NCBI RefSeq assembly: GCF_000313135.1
Contig: NW_004457464.1
Coordinates: forward strand, 45,416-62,104
DNA: 16,689 nucleotides
Direction: 5' to 3'
From: Acanthamoeba castellanii str. Neff
Lineage: Eukaryota > Discosea > Longamoebia > Acanthamoebidae
The notes below the pieces were generated by a model. The model saw only the letters and a program-made list of their open reading frames with translations, ran no database searches and was not told the DNA's origin. The translations under genes were made by a program, and so were the position numbers. Positions 1 to 8,470 of the stretch are shown in pieces. Numbering within the stretch: the first letter of the stretch is position 1; every line of letters starts with the position of its first letter.

Positions 1-237
1 ACATCAAGGAGAAGTTCAAGCACAACGAGAACGTGCGAAAGGAGCTCTACTTCCACTGCACCTGCGCCACCGACACATGTACGCCGCCAAACTTTGGGCT
101 GAGTGAAAGTTTGCTCTGCGTAGACTCACCGCCAATACCAATGTCGTCTCTGGGAATCAGCAAACATCGAGGTGGTGTTCGACGCGGTGAAGGACATCAT
201 CATCATGGGGGTCAACGGCATGGACGGAGGTATTTAA
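1..237 (+). CDS. Heterotrimeric G-protein alpha subunit, C-terminal end (partial)
   Basis: The 3' end of a G-alpha gene; the rest lies left of the window. The exon reads in frame from base 3 to 78, and a GT-AG intron covers 79-160. The last exon is 161-237 with stop TAA at 235. Visible landmarks are an EKF...R-K-E-L-Y-F-H-C-T strand, the G5 guanine-binding box (T/C-CATDT), and the C-terminal alpha-5 helix beginning NIEVVFDAVKDIII. In this family, G-alpha binds GTP/GDP at the membrane and couples 7TM receptors to effectors, and the last residues contact the receptor. The chain ends M-D-G-G-I, with Asp at position -4 where Gi-type subunits have Cys, so it should not be a pertussis-toxin-type ADP-ribosylation substrate. 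The family call is secure; the subclass cannot be decided from about 50 residues. Confidence 0.93.
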
Positions 238-582
238 GGCGGTGTATTGCACTGCACGATCGAGGTGCAATGTGACGCGAGAGAAGGACAAGAGCTTTCC
301 TCAAGACGCGTGCTGGAGGTTACGTGGCTGTGCACGTCGTTCTTTTGTAAGATATAACCTCTAGCGGTTGCAAATTCTCTTCACACCGTCGTGTGTTTCA
401 TTCAGCTTGGGGAGGGGGGAGCTGTACCTTGGGTGGTGTGCCTGGTCGTCGCAAGCCGTGGAAAAAGAGAGAGAAAAGGCCCCAGAAATAGCGATAGAAC
501 AGGTGGCGGTAATTTCGGGGCCGAGAGGGAGAGAGCTTTTGTAGTGGTTTTGCGTTTTGGCAACTCAACGCAAGCACCCAAG
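238..582. other. Intergenic: G-alpha 3' flank and upstream region of the secreted-protein gene
   Basis: 345 bp between the G-alpha stop codon and the ATG at 583. Both neighbours are on the + strand, so this should hold a 3' UTR and then a promoter/5' UTR. There is a purine-rich GGGGAGGGGGGAG stretch near 406-421 and GAGAGAGAAAAGG near 466-480. I see no convincing TATA box, RNA gene or repeat. Short open frames here, on both strands, have no recognisable features. Confidence 0.5.
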
Positions 583-3449
583 ATGTACGGCCCGCGTGCT
601 GCAGCTGGCAGCGTACCACTTCTGCTTTGCCTCCTGATTGTTGGCGCCTTCTGCTCCTCTGCCATCGGTACCCCCCCCCAATTTCTCTCTTTGATTCCAT
701 CTTTTGCATTCAGCAATAAATGGGCCTACTCTATGAAATTCATCTCTATTTCATCTCATCTCGCACAAAACATTGTTTTTGGGGCTTGCAGATAAAGAGC
801 AGGAGCGCCTGGAGCGCATCCGAGAGAAGGTGAACTCCCTCGTGGACCCTCTTCGCGAGGCCGAGGAGGCTCTCGCCGCCCGATTCATCGCACCCGAGTC
901 AGGCTCGGACGAGTACGTACCACCACCACCACCTCGAGAGTACCGCCTGCATGCCATCTCGCATGTACATAGAGTACTGATGATGGTCGCACACGCACCA
1001 CCGCACGCGCAGTAACAAGAGCCTGTTCTCGTTGATCCCCGGGCGCTACCCCAAGGCGGTCTCGCTGCCCGAGTTCCTGGAGAGCCTGCCCACGCTTCCC
1101 GGAGGCCCCGAGGCACTCCAAATCGTCATCGAACTCATCCAGAGCAAGACCGGTCCGTTCCACCACTGGCCCACCATGCGAGAAACGCTCTCGTGGCGTT
1201 GTGGTGTGCATTCCTGACATTGTGGTGGTCATGCCCCCGCCCGCGACTGTGTACAGGTATCAACATTCCCGAAGACACGTTGAAGCTTATCCTGAGCGAC
1301 AGCTCGCTGCTGCTCAACTACTTCAAGGTTGCCGCGGCTTGCGTGCTGGCTTGGTCGCGGGCCTCAGGTTCTTTAGCTGACTTTGTCGCTTTTGTACGCA
1401 AACCTAGGGCTCGCCGCGTCTGTTGCACCAGCTGTGGGCCGGCCTGAACTACGTCATGCCGCCCAGCAACCAGACCGCCTTCCGGTACGGACTAGCTGTG
1501 CCCTCGCTCGCGAGCGGGCTGGGGAATGCGATACAGAGAGTTGGAATATAGTTCACTGACGAAAGCGTTGTGTGAACGTTTGTGGTGCGCGCAGTGTGCC
1601 GTCGGGCTTCAACTTCCCGGACGAGCTGACCACATTTGCCTTCAACGTCACGCCTTACCTCCCGAGCATCTCGCCCCTCACCCCCAACTCCTCGGTGCGC
1701 ACCGCACGACACGCACAGCACACATGACCACACGACACACACGACACACACGACACACACACACTAATACAACACCACAACGCAGGTCTGGTTCGGTTTC
1801 TTCATGCCCGAGACGACCACGCTCGAGCAGGCCAAGATTAACTTCCTCACCTCCTTCATTCTCAACCAACTGTCCGACAACCACCACCTTAAGCCCACCG
1901 ACCCCGTACGTCCCTCCCCGTTGTATGTGGTCTCGGAGTCCCTCCATAACCCGGTGCGCTCGTGCAGAACTGGTTCGTTGTCAAGGTCAAGGGCCAGTCC
2001 TACTCGCGCATCGACACGTTCTTGAACGCTCTTCTGGCCGACGTACGTTATCCCGATATTGATCGCACCTTTCTTCTTTGGCGCCTCTGTTGCTGCCACG
2101 ACCCATCGTGTTTCGTTTTTTCTTCGTTCTTCTTTCTTACCGTCGTGACGACGCCACCTTCCACGTTAACAGAACCAAGCCAGCCTGAACACCTACCTCA
2201 CCAAGCGTATTGCGGCGTTCTATGGCCTCTACATGCAAGACAAGCAGGTATTTATATTTGGCCATTAATTAAGCGAATGACAATGCAAGTTGTGAGTGAC
2301 GACACACGACACACGACTCACATTGTTTTTCAACGGCAATCCGATCAGGGTAATCTGCTCGAGGTGGCCGACCCCGTGATGATCCAAACCGGCCTCTTCG
2401 ATTCGACCGGCAAAAACGAAGTCGTGCTTCCTGCCATCCACTCGGTAAGCGCACACGACAAAAAAAACACACAAACACACCACAATGACGGCTCACACCA
2501 CACCACACCACACCACCCATTCTTTTTCCTGTTCGCAGGAGTACGTGATCGAGTTCGGTGCGGGCAACTTCAACTTCAACGTGGTCTGGTACGAGGGCGA
2601 CGACGGCATCGGCTTCTTCCCCGGTATGCGCCCACGTGCCCGCCCCCAACAACAAAAGCAGTGAGCTAAACAGCTCGTCTTGTGTGGTGTGTGTGCGATA
2701 CCGCAACAGGCAACATGTGGTTGCTGGAGAGCTGGGTGGGCACGCTCAACGGACCCAACATCACCGGCAGCCAGGGCGTCAATGCCATTCTCTACATGAG
2801 CGCGCTCCGTGACATCCTCATCCAGACGGCCGTCAAGAACGAGCTGTGGGACGACGGCTACGGCGTTTCCGGTAGACATTTCTGAACTCCTGCGCGTATG
2901 TCGAGTGTATGACTGAAATGCGAGGAATGTGTGGAATGCCGCAGGCGTGTGCGACGATTCGTGCGGCATCATCGAGATGGTCACCACGGGCAGCTCCACC
3001 GAGTACCCCAACCTCATGGACAAGAGTACGCCACTGCCTGCCGTCTTCTTCATTTTCGTTCTTTCTTTCGTTCTCTTTCGCTTTTCTTCGCTAACAACCT
3101 GCGCACATCGCGACATGGCCGCAGGTTTCGTGGTGCCGGAGATCCTCTATCGCGTGCGACAGAGGGACGACCTGTCCTATCTCTACTACGACCTCCTCAA
3201 GATCGTCAACAACATGCCCGTCGACTGGCGAGGCACCAAGGTTCGCTCTCGCAAGCCTTACGACCCTCCCCCCCTTCAGTCGGCCCGTCACTCACTCTCC
3301 AACCAACCCTTGATTTCCAGGACCCGACGGCTCGCTCGAGGGCAGCGGGCACGATCGTGTGGCCCGTGGGCGCCGAGCCCTTCCAGTGCGTAATCGACGC
3401 GCGCGCCATTCTCAACGCCTACGACTGGCCCACCGCCCAGTCCGTCTAA
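583..3449 (+). CDS. Predicted secreted glycoprotein of unknown family, 15 exons
   Basis: Exons: 583-667, 792-912, 1013-1152, 1257-1327, 1408-1484, 1595-1694, 1786-1905, 1968-2042, 2173-2247, 2349-2444, 2539-2623, 2710-2871, 2945-3025, 3125-3240, 3321-3449. All introns are GT-AG and the phases close exactly, giving 510 aa. The ATG at 583 was chosen because it opens a classical signal peptide (charged MYGPR, then hydrophobic PLLLCLLIVGAFCSSA). No other membrane segment is evident, so the product is probably secreted or lysosomal. A charged, likely helical stretch (DKEQERLERIREKV) follows the signal. N-glycosylation sequons NKS, NQT, NVT, NSS and NIT are present. A cysteine pair (GVCDDSCG) lies at about residue 407, and the C-terminal half is rich in aromatic residues (WYEGDDGIGFF, MWLLESWVG). 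I do not recognise the family; I considered phospholipase B-like proteins and did not find their motifs. The gene is convergent with the DM9 gene, 184 bp apart. Confidence 0.82.
1730..1774. repeat. Intronic ACACGAC repeat (secreted-protein gene, intron 6)
   Basis: Short run of CACACGACACA-type units inside intron 1695-1785, read on the sense strand of the gene. It ends a few bases before the acceptor region at 1775-1785. Confidence 0.85.
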
Positions 3450-3633
3450 TCAAGGCCCTTTGTTGGTGCTCCAATCATTTTTATTATTTATTTACTGCAC
3501 ACTGTTTTCTTGTATTTTTTTGGTTTTCCTCGCATCATCAGAAGCGAACAGGCCGCGTCCTTGTTTCCTTTAACGTGTGCGGCGTGTGCGATGGTGTGTG
3601 CGGTGATGATACGAGGCTGGGGCCAGAGTAGCT
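3450..3633. other. Convergent 3' intergenic region
   Basis: 184 bp between two facing stop codons. An AT-rich block TTTTTATTATTTATTT lies at 3478-3493. Read on the minus strand it contains two AATAAA hexamers (3480-3485 and 3487-3492), which could serve as polyadenylation signals of the DM9 gene about 145 nt past its stop. No clear AATAAA is seen for the + strand gene. Confidence 0.45.
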
Positions 3634-4263
3634 TTAGGCCAGCCGATCCTCGAACGTGAGGACCTCGTACGGCGCGACGGTGTGCTCCTCGCCACCGTAC
3701 GACAACATCATCCCGTCCCTCAGGTGGTTCCCTGCATTCCACACCACACCAGCAAAGCAACACACATTCCAAGCATTCCATGAGAACGCTGCGTCGTGGT
3801 ATGCGTGAGCTGCTGCGGGGACACGCACCGGCCTTGCCGACGTGGACGCCGCCGTGGACCTTGCCGCGGGCGATGCACAGGCCGTGGCCGTCACGCTCCT
3901 TGCCGCCGATCCACGCCTTCTCGGGCATCTGCTGTCCCCGCTCCAACTTCACCCAGTGCACCTACACGGTGTGCGTGTTCTGTGAGCCACAGCACGACAC
4001 ACACAACACACACATACACACATCGCACGACGTACGCAGGCGAGCTGGCGCGGGTTGCAGCAGAGCACTTCGTAGTCGCTCTTGGTCACCTCCTTGCCAC
4101 CCCAGCCGAAGTGGATGGCCCCGAGCGGCTTGGAGGTCTTGCCCGGGTGCTGACCACCCTCGTGCTCGGCGCGCGCCACGTAGAGCGCCGTCCCGTCGGC
4201 CTCGTAGCCGGCCACCAGCGCGTTGGGGGGAATCTGTCCGTTGGTCACCTTTACCCAGCTCAT
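3634..4263 (-). CDS. DM9-repeat (DUF3421) protein, two repeats, 3 exons
   Basis: Exons on the minus strand: 4263-4036, 3961-3829, 3731-3634, with GT-AG introns 4035-3962 and 3828-3732. Phases close to give 152 aa. Each half is one DM9 repeat. Residues 1-76 show W-V-(x)4-G-x-I/M-P-x-A, a GYEADGTALYVARAEHEGG core, P-G-K, a Gly-Gly-Lys/Glu-E turn and the closing Y-E-V-L. Residues 77-152 repeat the pattern (W-V-K...G-Q-Q-M-P, GGKERDGHGLCIARGKVHGG, V-G-K, YGGEE, PYEVL). Known DM9 proteins are mostly small intracellular proteins, several of them mannose-binding lectins in molluscs, or linked to Plasmodium infection in mosquitoes. Lectin activity here is an inference. There is no signal peptide, so it is probably cytosolic. 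The start is set by MSWVKV, where the first repeat begins. It is divergent from the Frizzled-like gene. Confidence 0.88.
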
Positions 4264-4709
4264 GCCAGCTAAACTTGTAGTGCAGTGTGGTCAAGTACTT
4301 TTGTTGGGTCTGAAAGAGAAGAGGAGTGCGCCAAGCCTCTTAAAGAGGGCAGCGGATGACGTGTCGGGCTACCTACCACCAACGTTGGAATTTTCCATGG
4401 ATCGCAGCGCATGTCGGGGGGCCAATCGACAACCAGAAAATGAAAATACCCATAAACAAGCTGTCAACTTTGTTCAGTTCTAATTATCTTAAAGGTGGAT
4501 GATATATAGTAGAATAAAAAGAAATGAAAAAGAAAACACAGGTTGCCTAGTTGCAGGTGACATGTAACCAATCCCGCTTCACCGTTCCAGGTGGTGCAAT
4601 TCCGGAGTGTGAAGTGCGTAACCTAGCCATCGCGGGTTGCACTTTGCCGTGCTTCACCTGTTTCCGCACCTTCACTCTTGCATCTTCCTTTCGTCGCCGT
4701 CCGAAAAAG
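4264..4709. promoter_or_regulatory. Divergent intergenic region, probable bidirectional promoter
   Basis: 446 bp separate the start codons of the DM9 gene (minus) and the Frizzled-like gene (plus), so both promoters must lie here. It contains an AT-rich segment with GATATATAG near 4500-4508 that could act as a TATA element for the plus gene. There is a perfect CCTCTT/AAGAGG inverted repeat at 4336-4348, and a pyrimidine-rich stretch (about 4670-4700) just before the ATG at 4710, typical of a 5' UTR. No RNA gene was seen. Confidence 0.45.
4336..4348. promoter_or_regulatory. 13-bp palindrome CCTCTTAAAGAGG
   Basis: Six-base arms are perfectly complementary around a single central A. It lies 73 bp upstream of the DM9 start codon, inside the shared divergent region. 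A dimeric factor site is possible but unproven. Confidence 0.3.
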
Positions 4710-7700
4710 ATGAAGACGAGAACCTCTTCTCCCGCTCCTCCTCTTCTTCTTTTCGGGCTGGTGCTGGCGGCGATGATGATGATTTCTCCCTCCTCCCTCC
4801 TCATTTCCGCCGAGCAGCAGACTGGCAGTCGCGATGAGCGGGCCATCGCCGCCGCCTGCGTCCCGTGGCGGGGGTCCCCGGCCACCGCCGGCAAGTGCGA
4901 CCACGTCATGTCTGCCGTCGTGCCCCCCTCCCTCCCTAACAACGTCCTCCTCATGTACGCCCCCCCTCGCTTTCGTTCTTTCATCTCTTTCGTTCTTTCT
5001 TAGCTTTCGTTCTTTCAAGTGTTGTAATCCATCCATCACCTTGTGCCCGTGATCGCGTTGGCGTAAATGGTCTGACTACTGACTTTCCCTTATATTCCTA
5101 ATTTGTGTTCTCCTTGTTCTCCACACAGTGGCCAGTCGTACGAGGCCACAGACAAGGCTGCCGCCAACAAGGTGGGTGCTGTATTACATTAGTTTCTTCT
5201 TTATTCTTTGTGCTATTTTCTATTTTATTATTTTTAATATCTTGGTCGATATAATATATAGATATTATTATCTTTATTTCCTCCCCGTGATTAATTTTTT
5301 GCCAATCTTGGTATCAGACGGTGTTAATGGGCGCGTTCTTCCCGCCCGTGTGCCGGAATCCGCTGCTGGCGTTGACATGCATGGGCAACTTCCTCCACTG
5401 CCGCTTCTCCACCGTGCCTCAGTTCGACGGTATACCGGCGGCACACACGACACACACGACACACGACACACACGACACCACGACACGTTTCTCAATCAAA
5501 CGGTATTGATCCCACGTGTGCGCCAGTCTACCCGCCTTGCCGGTCAGTATGCGAAGCCGTGGTCCTGGGCTGCACCGCCTTCTTTGAGTCGCAGGGCACC
5601 CTCGTACGGAAGACCATTCACCTTGGGCGCACCGCACGCACGCACTCACCCGACACGGCACTCACGGCACGCGGCACACGACACACGCGGCACTCGAAAA
5701 CAGGATCAGCTGCCGGACTGCGATCAGATCGACAACAGCACCGGCACGCCATTGCCGGCCTTCCCTCCGGACGGCACCCAGTGCCTCTCCGTGCCGTCCG
5801 ACCTCTGTACCACCTCCCCGAAGCTATTCATTCATGGCGACCTTAACGACCATCGTGTGTGTGTGTCATGTGTGTGTGTCGTGTATGTCGTGTGTGTGTG
5901 TCATATGTGTGTCGTGTGTGTGTGTGTGTGCGTCGTGTGTGTGTGTGTCGTGTGTGTCGTGTGTGTGTCGTGTGTCGACAGTTGTGCCGTACACGCAGGC
6001 GGACTGCCCCTATCCGCTCAAGTACAACTACGACGGCGAGTCGTCGTTCGCCGAGAACGGCTACAACGGACAGGACATGTGCGTCATGCCCTGCCCGAAC
6101 CCGATGTGGAGCGACGCCGAGTGGACCGGCGGCATCACCATCATGATGATCGTCGGCGGCTGCTCGTTCATCCTCGCCGCCTTCATGGTGATCACGCTGT
6201 GTCTCATGCCCGCCAAGCGACGCTACCCCGGCTCCCTCTTCATCTACATCGTACCCACTCCACTCTGTGCCCAATCTTTGTAACTCCGACACGCGTGGTC
6301 GTGGCACTGATCGTGTGTCGTGCGTCGTGTGTCGTGTGTCGTGTGTCGTGTGTGTCGTGCGTGTCGTGCGTGTCGTGCGTGTCGTGTGTGTCGTGTGTGC
6401 CGTGTGGTCGCGTGTAGATCAGTTGCTCGATGGTGGTGAGCTTCGTGGTGGTGTTCTTCCCACTCGTTTCGGGCGGACCCACTCGCATGGTCTGCACTCA
6501 CGTACGTCGGCGCCGCACACACACGCACACACGCGCATGGAAACTCACAATCACTTGATTCAGGGCTCGCCTCCGGTTGAGGTCACGTTCGACAATGCGC
6601 GCGAACACGATGGCGGCGGCGTACCGTGCGTGCTTCAAGGTACGCGCCACGCCCCATCACCGCACACACCATCGGTTCCATACATTCTCTGAATGTCAAT
6701 CGCTGTTGCAGGAATGGGCATCCTTTTCTTCGGTCTCGCAGCCAATTTCTGGTGGCTCGCGTTGTGCATCAACGTGTTCGAGGTGCGCCCCGCCCGCACC
6801 CCGTACTCTCTGCTTCATTCCAACATCCGCTAACGCACCGCACACGCACACGCACACACACCACCGCACACGCACCACCGCACACAGATGATCTTCCTGC
6901 GCCGGTCGGTGCAGGGAATTCGTCGGTTCCATTTGTTCTTCCACATCGTGGCGTGGGGCCTTCCGACCATCGCCGTCATTATCTGTCTTGCCGGCACCGT
7001 ACGCACGCTTTGCCCGCAATGGTCAGTAATAGGCTGGCATCTAAGGAATGTGGTGAATGTGTCGTTGTTGCCTTGGTAACAGACCTTCGGCGCGCTGCCG
7101 GCGATTCCCTACTGCTTCGTGGCGGGCAACGAGTGGTGGGCCTGGACCGTCTTCTACTTCCCCAGTACCCTCTCCCACACATCCCAACTTCGTCGTAATT
7201 CTGACCGGTCCTGCGTGTGACGTGTGTCGTGTGTCGTGTGTCGTGTGTCGTGTGTCGTGCGTGTCGTGTGTCCGCCTAGTCGGCATCACCCTCATCGTCG
7301 GAAGCATTCTGATGGTGGCTGCGGTCGGGCGCATGATCAAGGTACGCCTGCATTTGTTTGCTTTCTCAGCGAATGCAGCAGTTGTTCATTGACTCAAGTG
7401 TGTGCGGCTAGATTCGATTCCGCATCCGGCGAGGCACGACGACGGGCCAGACCATCGAGCAGGTGGTCCGGCTACTGCTCTTGATCGTCGCCTACTGGCT
7501 CATCCTTACCTACCCCTGGGCCTTCCGTATCTACACGCGCGTCATCGAAGGTTTCCGCTTTCGCTTTCGCTCTTTTTTTGTTGCTTTTTTTTAACTCCTA
7601 TTTGTCGCGTGACCTTGCAGATGACATCGCCGACGCCGTTGAAGCGCAGATTCGTTGCAGCGTGGCGACCGGACAGGAGTGGTGCCGTTCTCTTTTCATG

Positions 7701-8334
7701 CGGCCATATGTGCAATTGCAAATCGACACTGACCGTCGTGTGTCGTGTCGTGTCGTGTCGTGTGTATCTTTTTAGTGGGCTGGACACGCGCATCAACATC
7801 GGCTCGTGGTACCTCATGCTCATTGATCTGAGTTGCCACGGCTTCGTGCTGTTCGGCTGCCTCTGCTCGACGGAGACCATCCGGTTCTGGGTGCAAATCC
7901 ACAAGATCATGTACACCAAGCCCTTCCGAGATGCCATTGCCGAGGTCAAGGTACAGCTACTGCGCCCAGCACACACGACACACACGACACACACGACACA
8001 CACGACACACACGACACAAACGACACGCACGACACAAACGACACGCACGACACGCGCTGAGTGAGCTATTCCTCTTCGGCCAAAGGACATGATCTCCGGT
8101 TCGGGCGATGACGGATGGAGCAAGAGCACAGTCTCGCGCCAGTCCAAGCGAAGCTCCATGATGGCGTCAAGGTACCTGCGCCCGTCTTCGTTTCGCTTTT
8201 CTGCTTCAACCCCCCCCCCTCTCTTCGCGTTCGTTCTCTGGGCCGGCACCCTCTGATCGTGTCGCAGGTCGCAGGTCAGCGCAGACACGAGGAGCGCTAG
8301 TATCGAGCAGGACGGTGACGAAGAGGGCCTGTAA
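4710..8334 (+). CDS. Frizzled/Smoothened-like 7TM receptor with cysteine-rich domain, 17 exons
   Basis: Exons: 4710-4954, 5129-5171, 5318-5429, 5527-5603, 5704-5854, 5982-6250, 6418-6501, 6564-6639, 6712-6782, 6888-6998, 7083-7164, 7280-7341, 7412-7550, 7621-~7678, 7776-7950, 8086-8171, 8268-8334; about 635 aa. The start opens a signal peptide (PPLLLFGLVLAAMMM). Residues ~45-210 hold about 11 cysteines, including FFPPVC, LTCMGNFLHC and the Frizzled-CRD hallmark YPPCRSVCEAV. A linker with MCVMPCPNPMW follows. Hydrophobic helices lie near 260-286, 294-318, 353-376, 391-413, 430-457, 479-502 and 534-560, with the family's NFWWLALCINVF in TM3 and HIVAWGLPTIAVI in TM4. The tail is Ser-rich and acidic at its end. 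Such receptors sit in the plasma membrane; in animals the CRD binds Wnt, while ligands in amoebae are unknown. After TM7 the KTxxxW position reads ETIRFW. The exon 14 donor is ambiguous: frame allows a GT at 7679 or sites up to ~7750, which changes extracellular loop 3. Confidence 0.92.
5441..5487. repeat. Intronic ACACACGAC repeat (Frizzled-like gene, intron 3)
   Basis: Tandem CACACACGACAC units near the 5' end of intron 5430-5526. In the sense strand it is CA-rich, complementary to the GTGTGTCG runs in introns 5 and 6. Confidence 0.9.
5855..5978. repeat. Intronic GTGTCGTGTGTG repeat (Frizzled-like gene, intron 5)
   Basis: This fills virtually the entire intron 5855-5981. It mixes (GT)n and GTGTGTCG units. 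The repeat begins at the 5' splice site itself and runs to about three bases from the AG, so donor and acceptor are embedded in repeat sequence. Confidence 0.92.
6311..6404. repeat. Intronic GTGTCGTGCGTGTCGT repeat (Frizzled-like gene, intron 6)
   Basis: Tandem 6-8 bp units (GTGTCG, GTGTGTCG, GTGCGTGTC) in intron 6251-6417, ending about a dozen bases before the AG acceptor at 6416-6417. Confidence 0.9.
6839..6886. repeat. Intronic CGCACA repeat (Frizzled-like gene, intron 9)
   Basis: Imperfect CACACG/CACCGCACA units occupy the 3' half of intron 6783-6887 and run directly into the ACAG acceptor. Confidence 0.8.
7220..7271. repeat. Intronic GTGTCGT repeat (Frizzled-like gene, intron 11)
   Basis: About six CGTGTGT/GTGTCGT heptamer units in intron 7165-7279, a few bases before the CCTAG acceptor. 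Confidence 0.88.
7736..7764. repeat. Intronic CGTGT repeat (Frizzled-like gene, intron 14)
   Basis: Five-base GTGTC/GTCGT units just upstream of the acceptor at 7774-7775. Such repeats are otherwise confined to introns in this window. This supports 7736-7775 being intronic even though the frame stays open across it. Confidence 0.75.
7971..8055. repeat. Intronic ACACACGAC repeat (Frizzled-like gene, intron 15)
   Basis: About ten 8-bp ACACACGA-type units, with CAAACGAC/CGCACGAC variants, in intron 7951-8085. The orientation is opposite to the repeats in introns 5, 6, 11 and 14. Confidence 0.92.
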
Positions 8335-8470
8335 ACACGAAGCTGTACCAATTCATTACAACAAAAATAAAATAAAATAACAAATTACTTCGCGCACAGT
8401 AAACTCTTTTTTGATTATTAAAATAGAGGAAATTAATAATCAAAAAAGATGTGAATAGATCATCTTATTT
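8335..8470. other. Convergent 3' intergenic region with polyadenylation signals
   Basis: 136 bp between the Frizzled-like stop codon and the stop of the intronless minus-strand gene. Overlapping AATAAA hexamers at 8366-8371 and 8371-8376 lie 32-42 nt past the Frizzled-like stop and are likely polyadenylation signals. The rest is AT-rich and contains the hairpin at 8405-8449. Confidence 0.6.
8405..8449. repeat. Perfect 17-bp inverted repeat with 11-nt loop
   Basis: The left arm 8405-8421 begins TCTTTTTTGATTATT and the right arm 8433-8449 ends AATAATCAAAAAAGA. All 17 positions pair without mismatch around a purine-rich loop at 8422-8432. It sits in the shared 3' flank of two convergent genes. 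It could form a stem in either RNA and might define 3' ends or termination; that role is an inference. No target-site duplication was noticed. Confidence 0.85.

Noticed and set aside
398..795. Overlapping open frames upstream of and across exon 1 of the secreted-protein gene
   Set aside because: No codon or protein signature. The signal-peptide exon 583-667 explains the only meaningful stretch.
583..3449. Phospholipase B-like identity for the secreted protein
   Set aside because: Size and secretion fit, but the motifs I expect for that family are not visible, so I leave the function open.
5128..6417. 429-aa uninterrupted plus-strand frame
   Set aside because: It runs through several introns of the Frizzled-like gene. 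The real exons use other frames and are bounded by good GT/AG sites with CRD and TM features.
7542..8351. 269-aa minus-strand frame
   Set aside because: Antisense to Frizzled-like exons 14-17 and to the ACACACGAC repeat. No domain or conserved pattern is visible.
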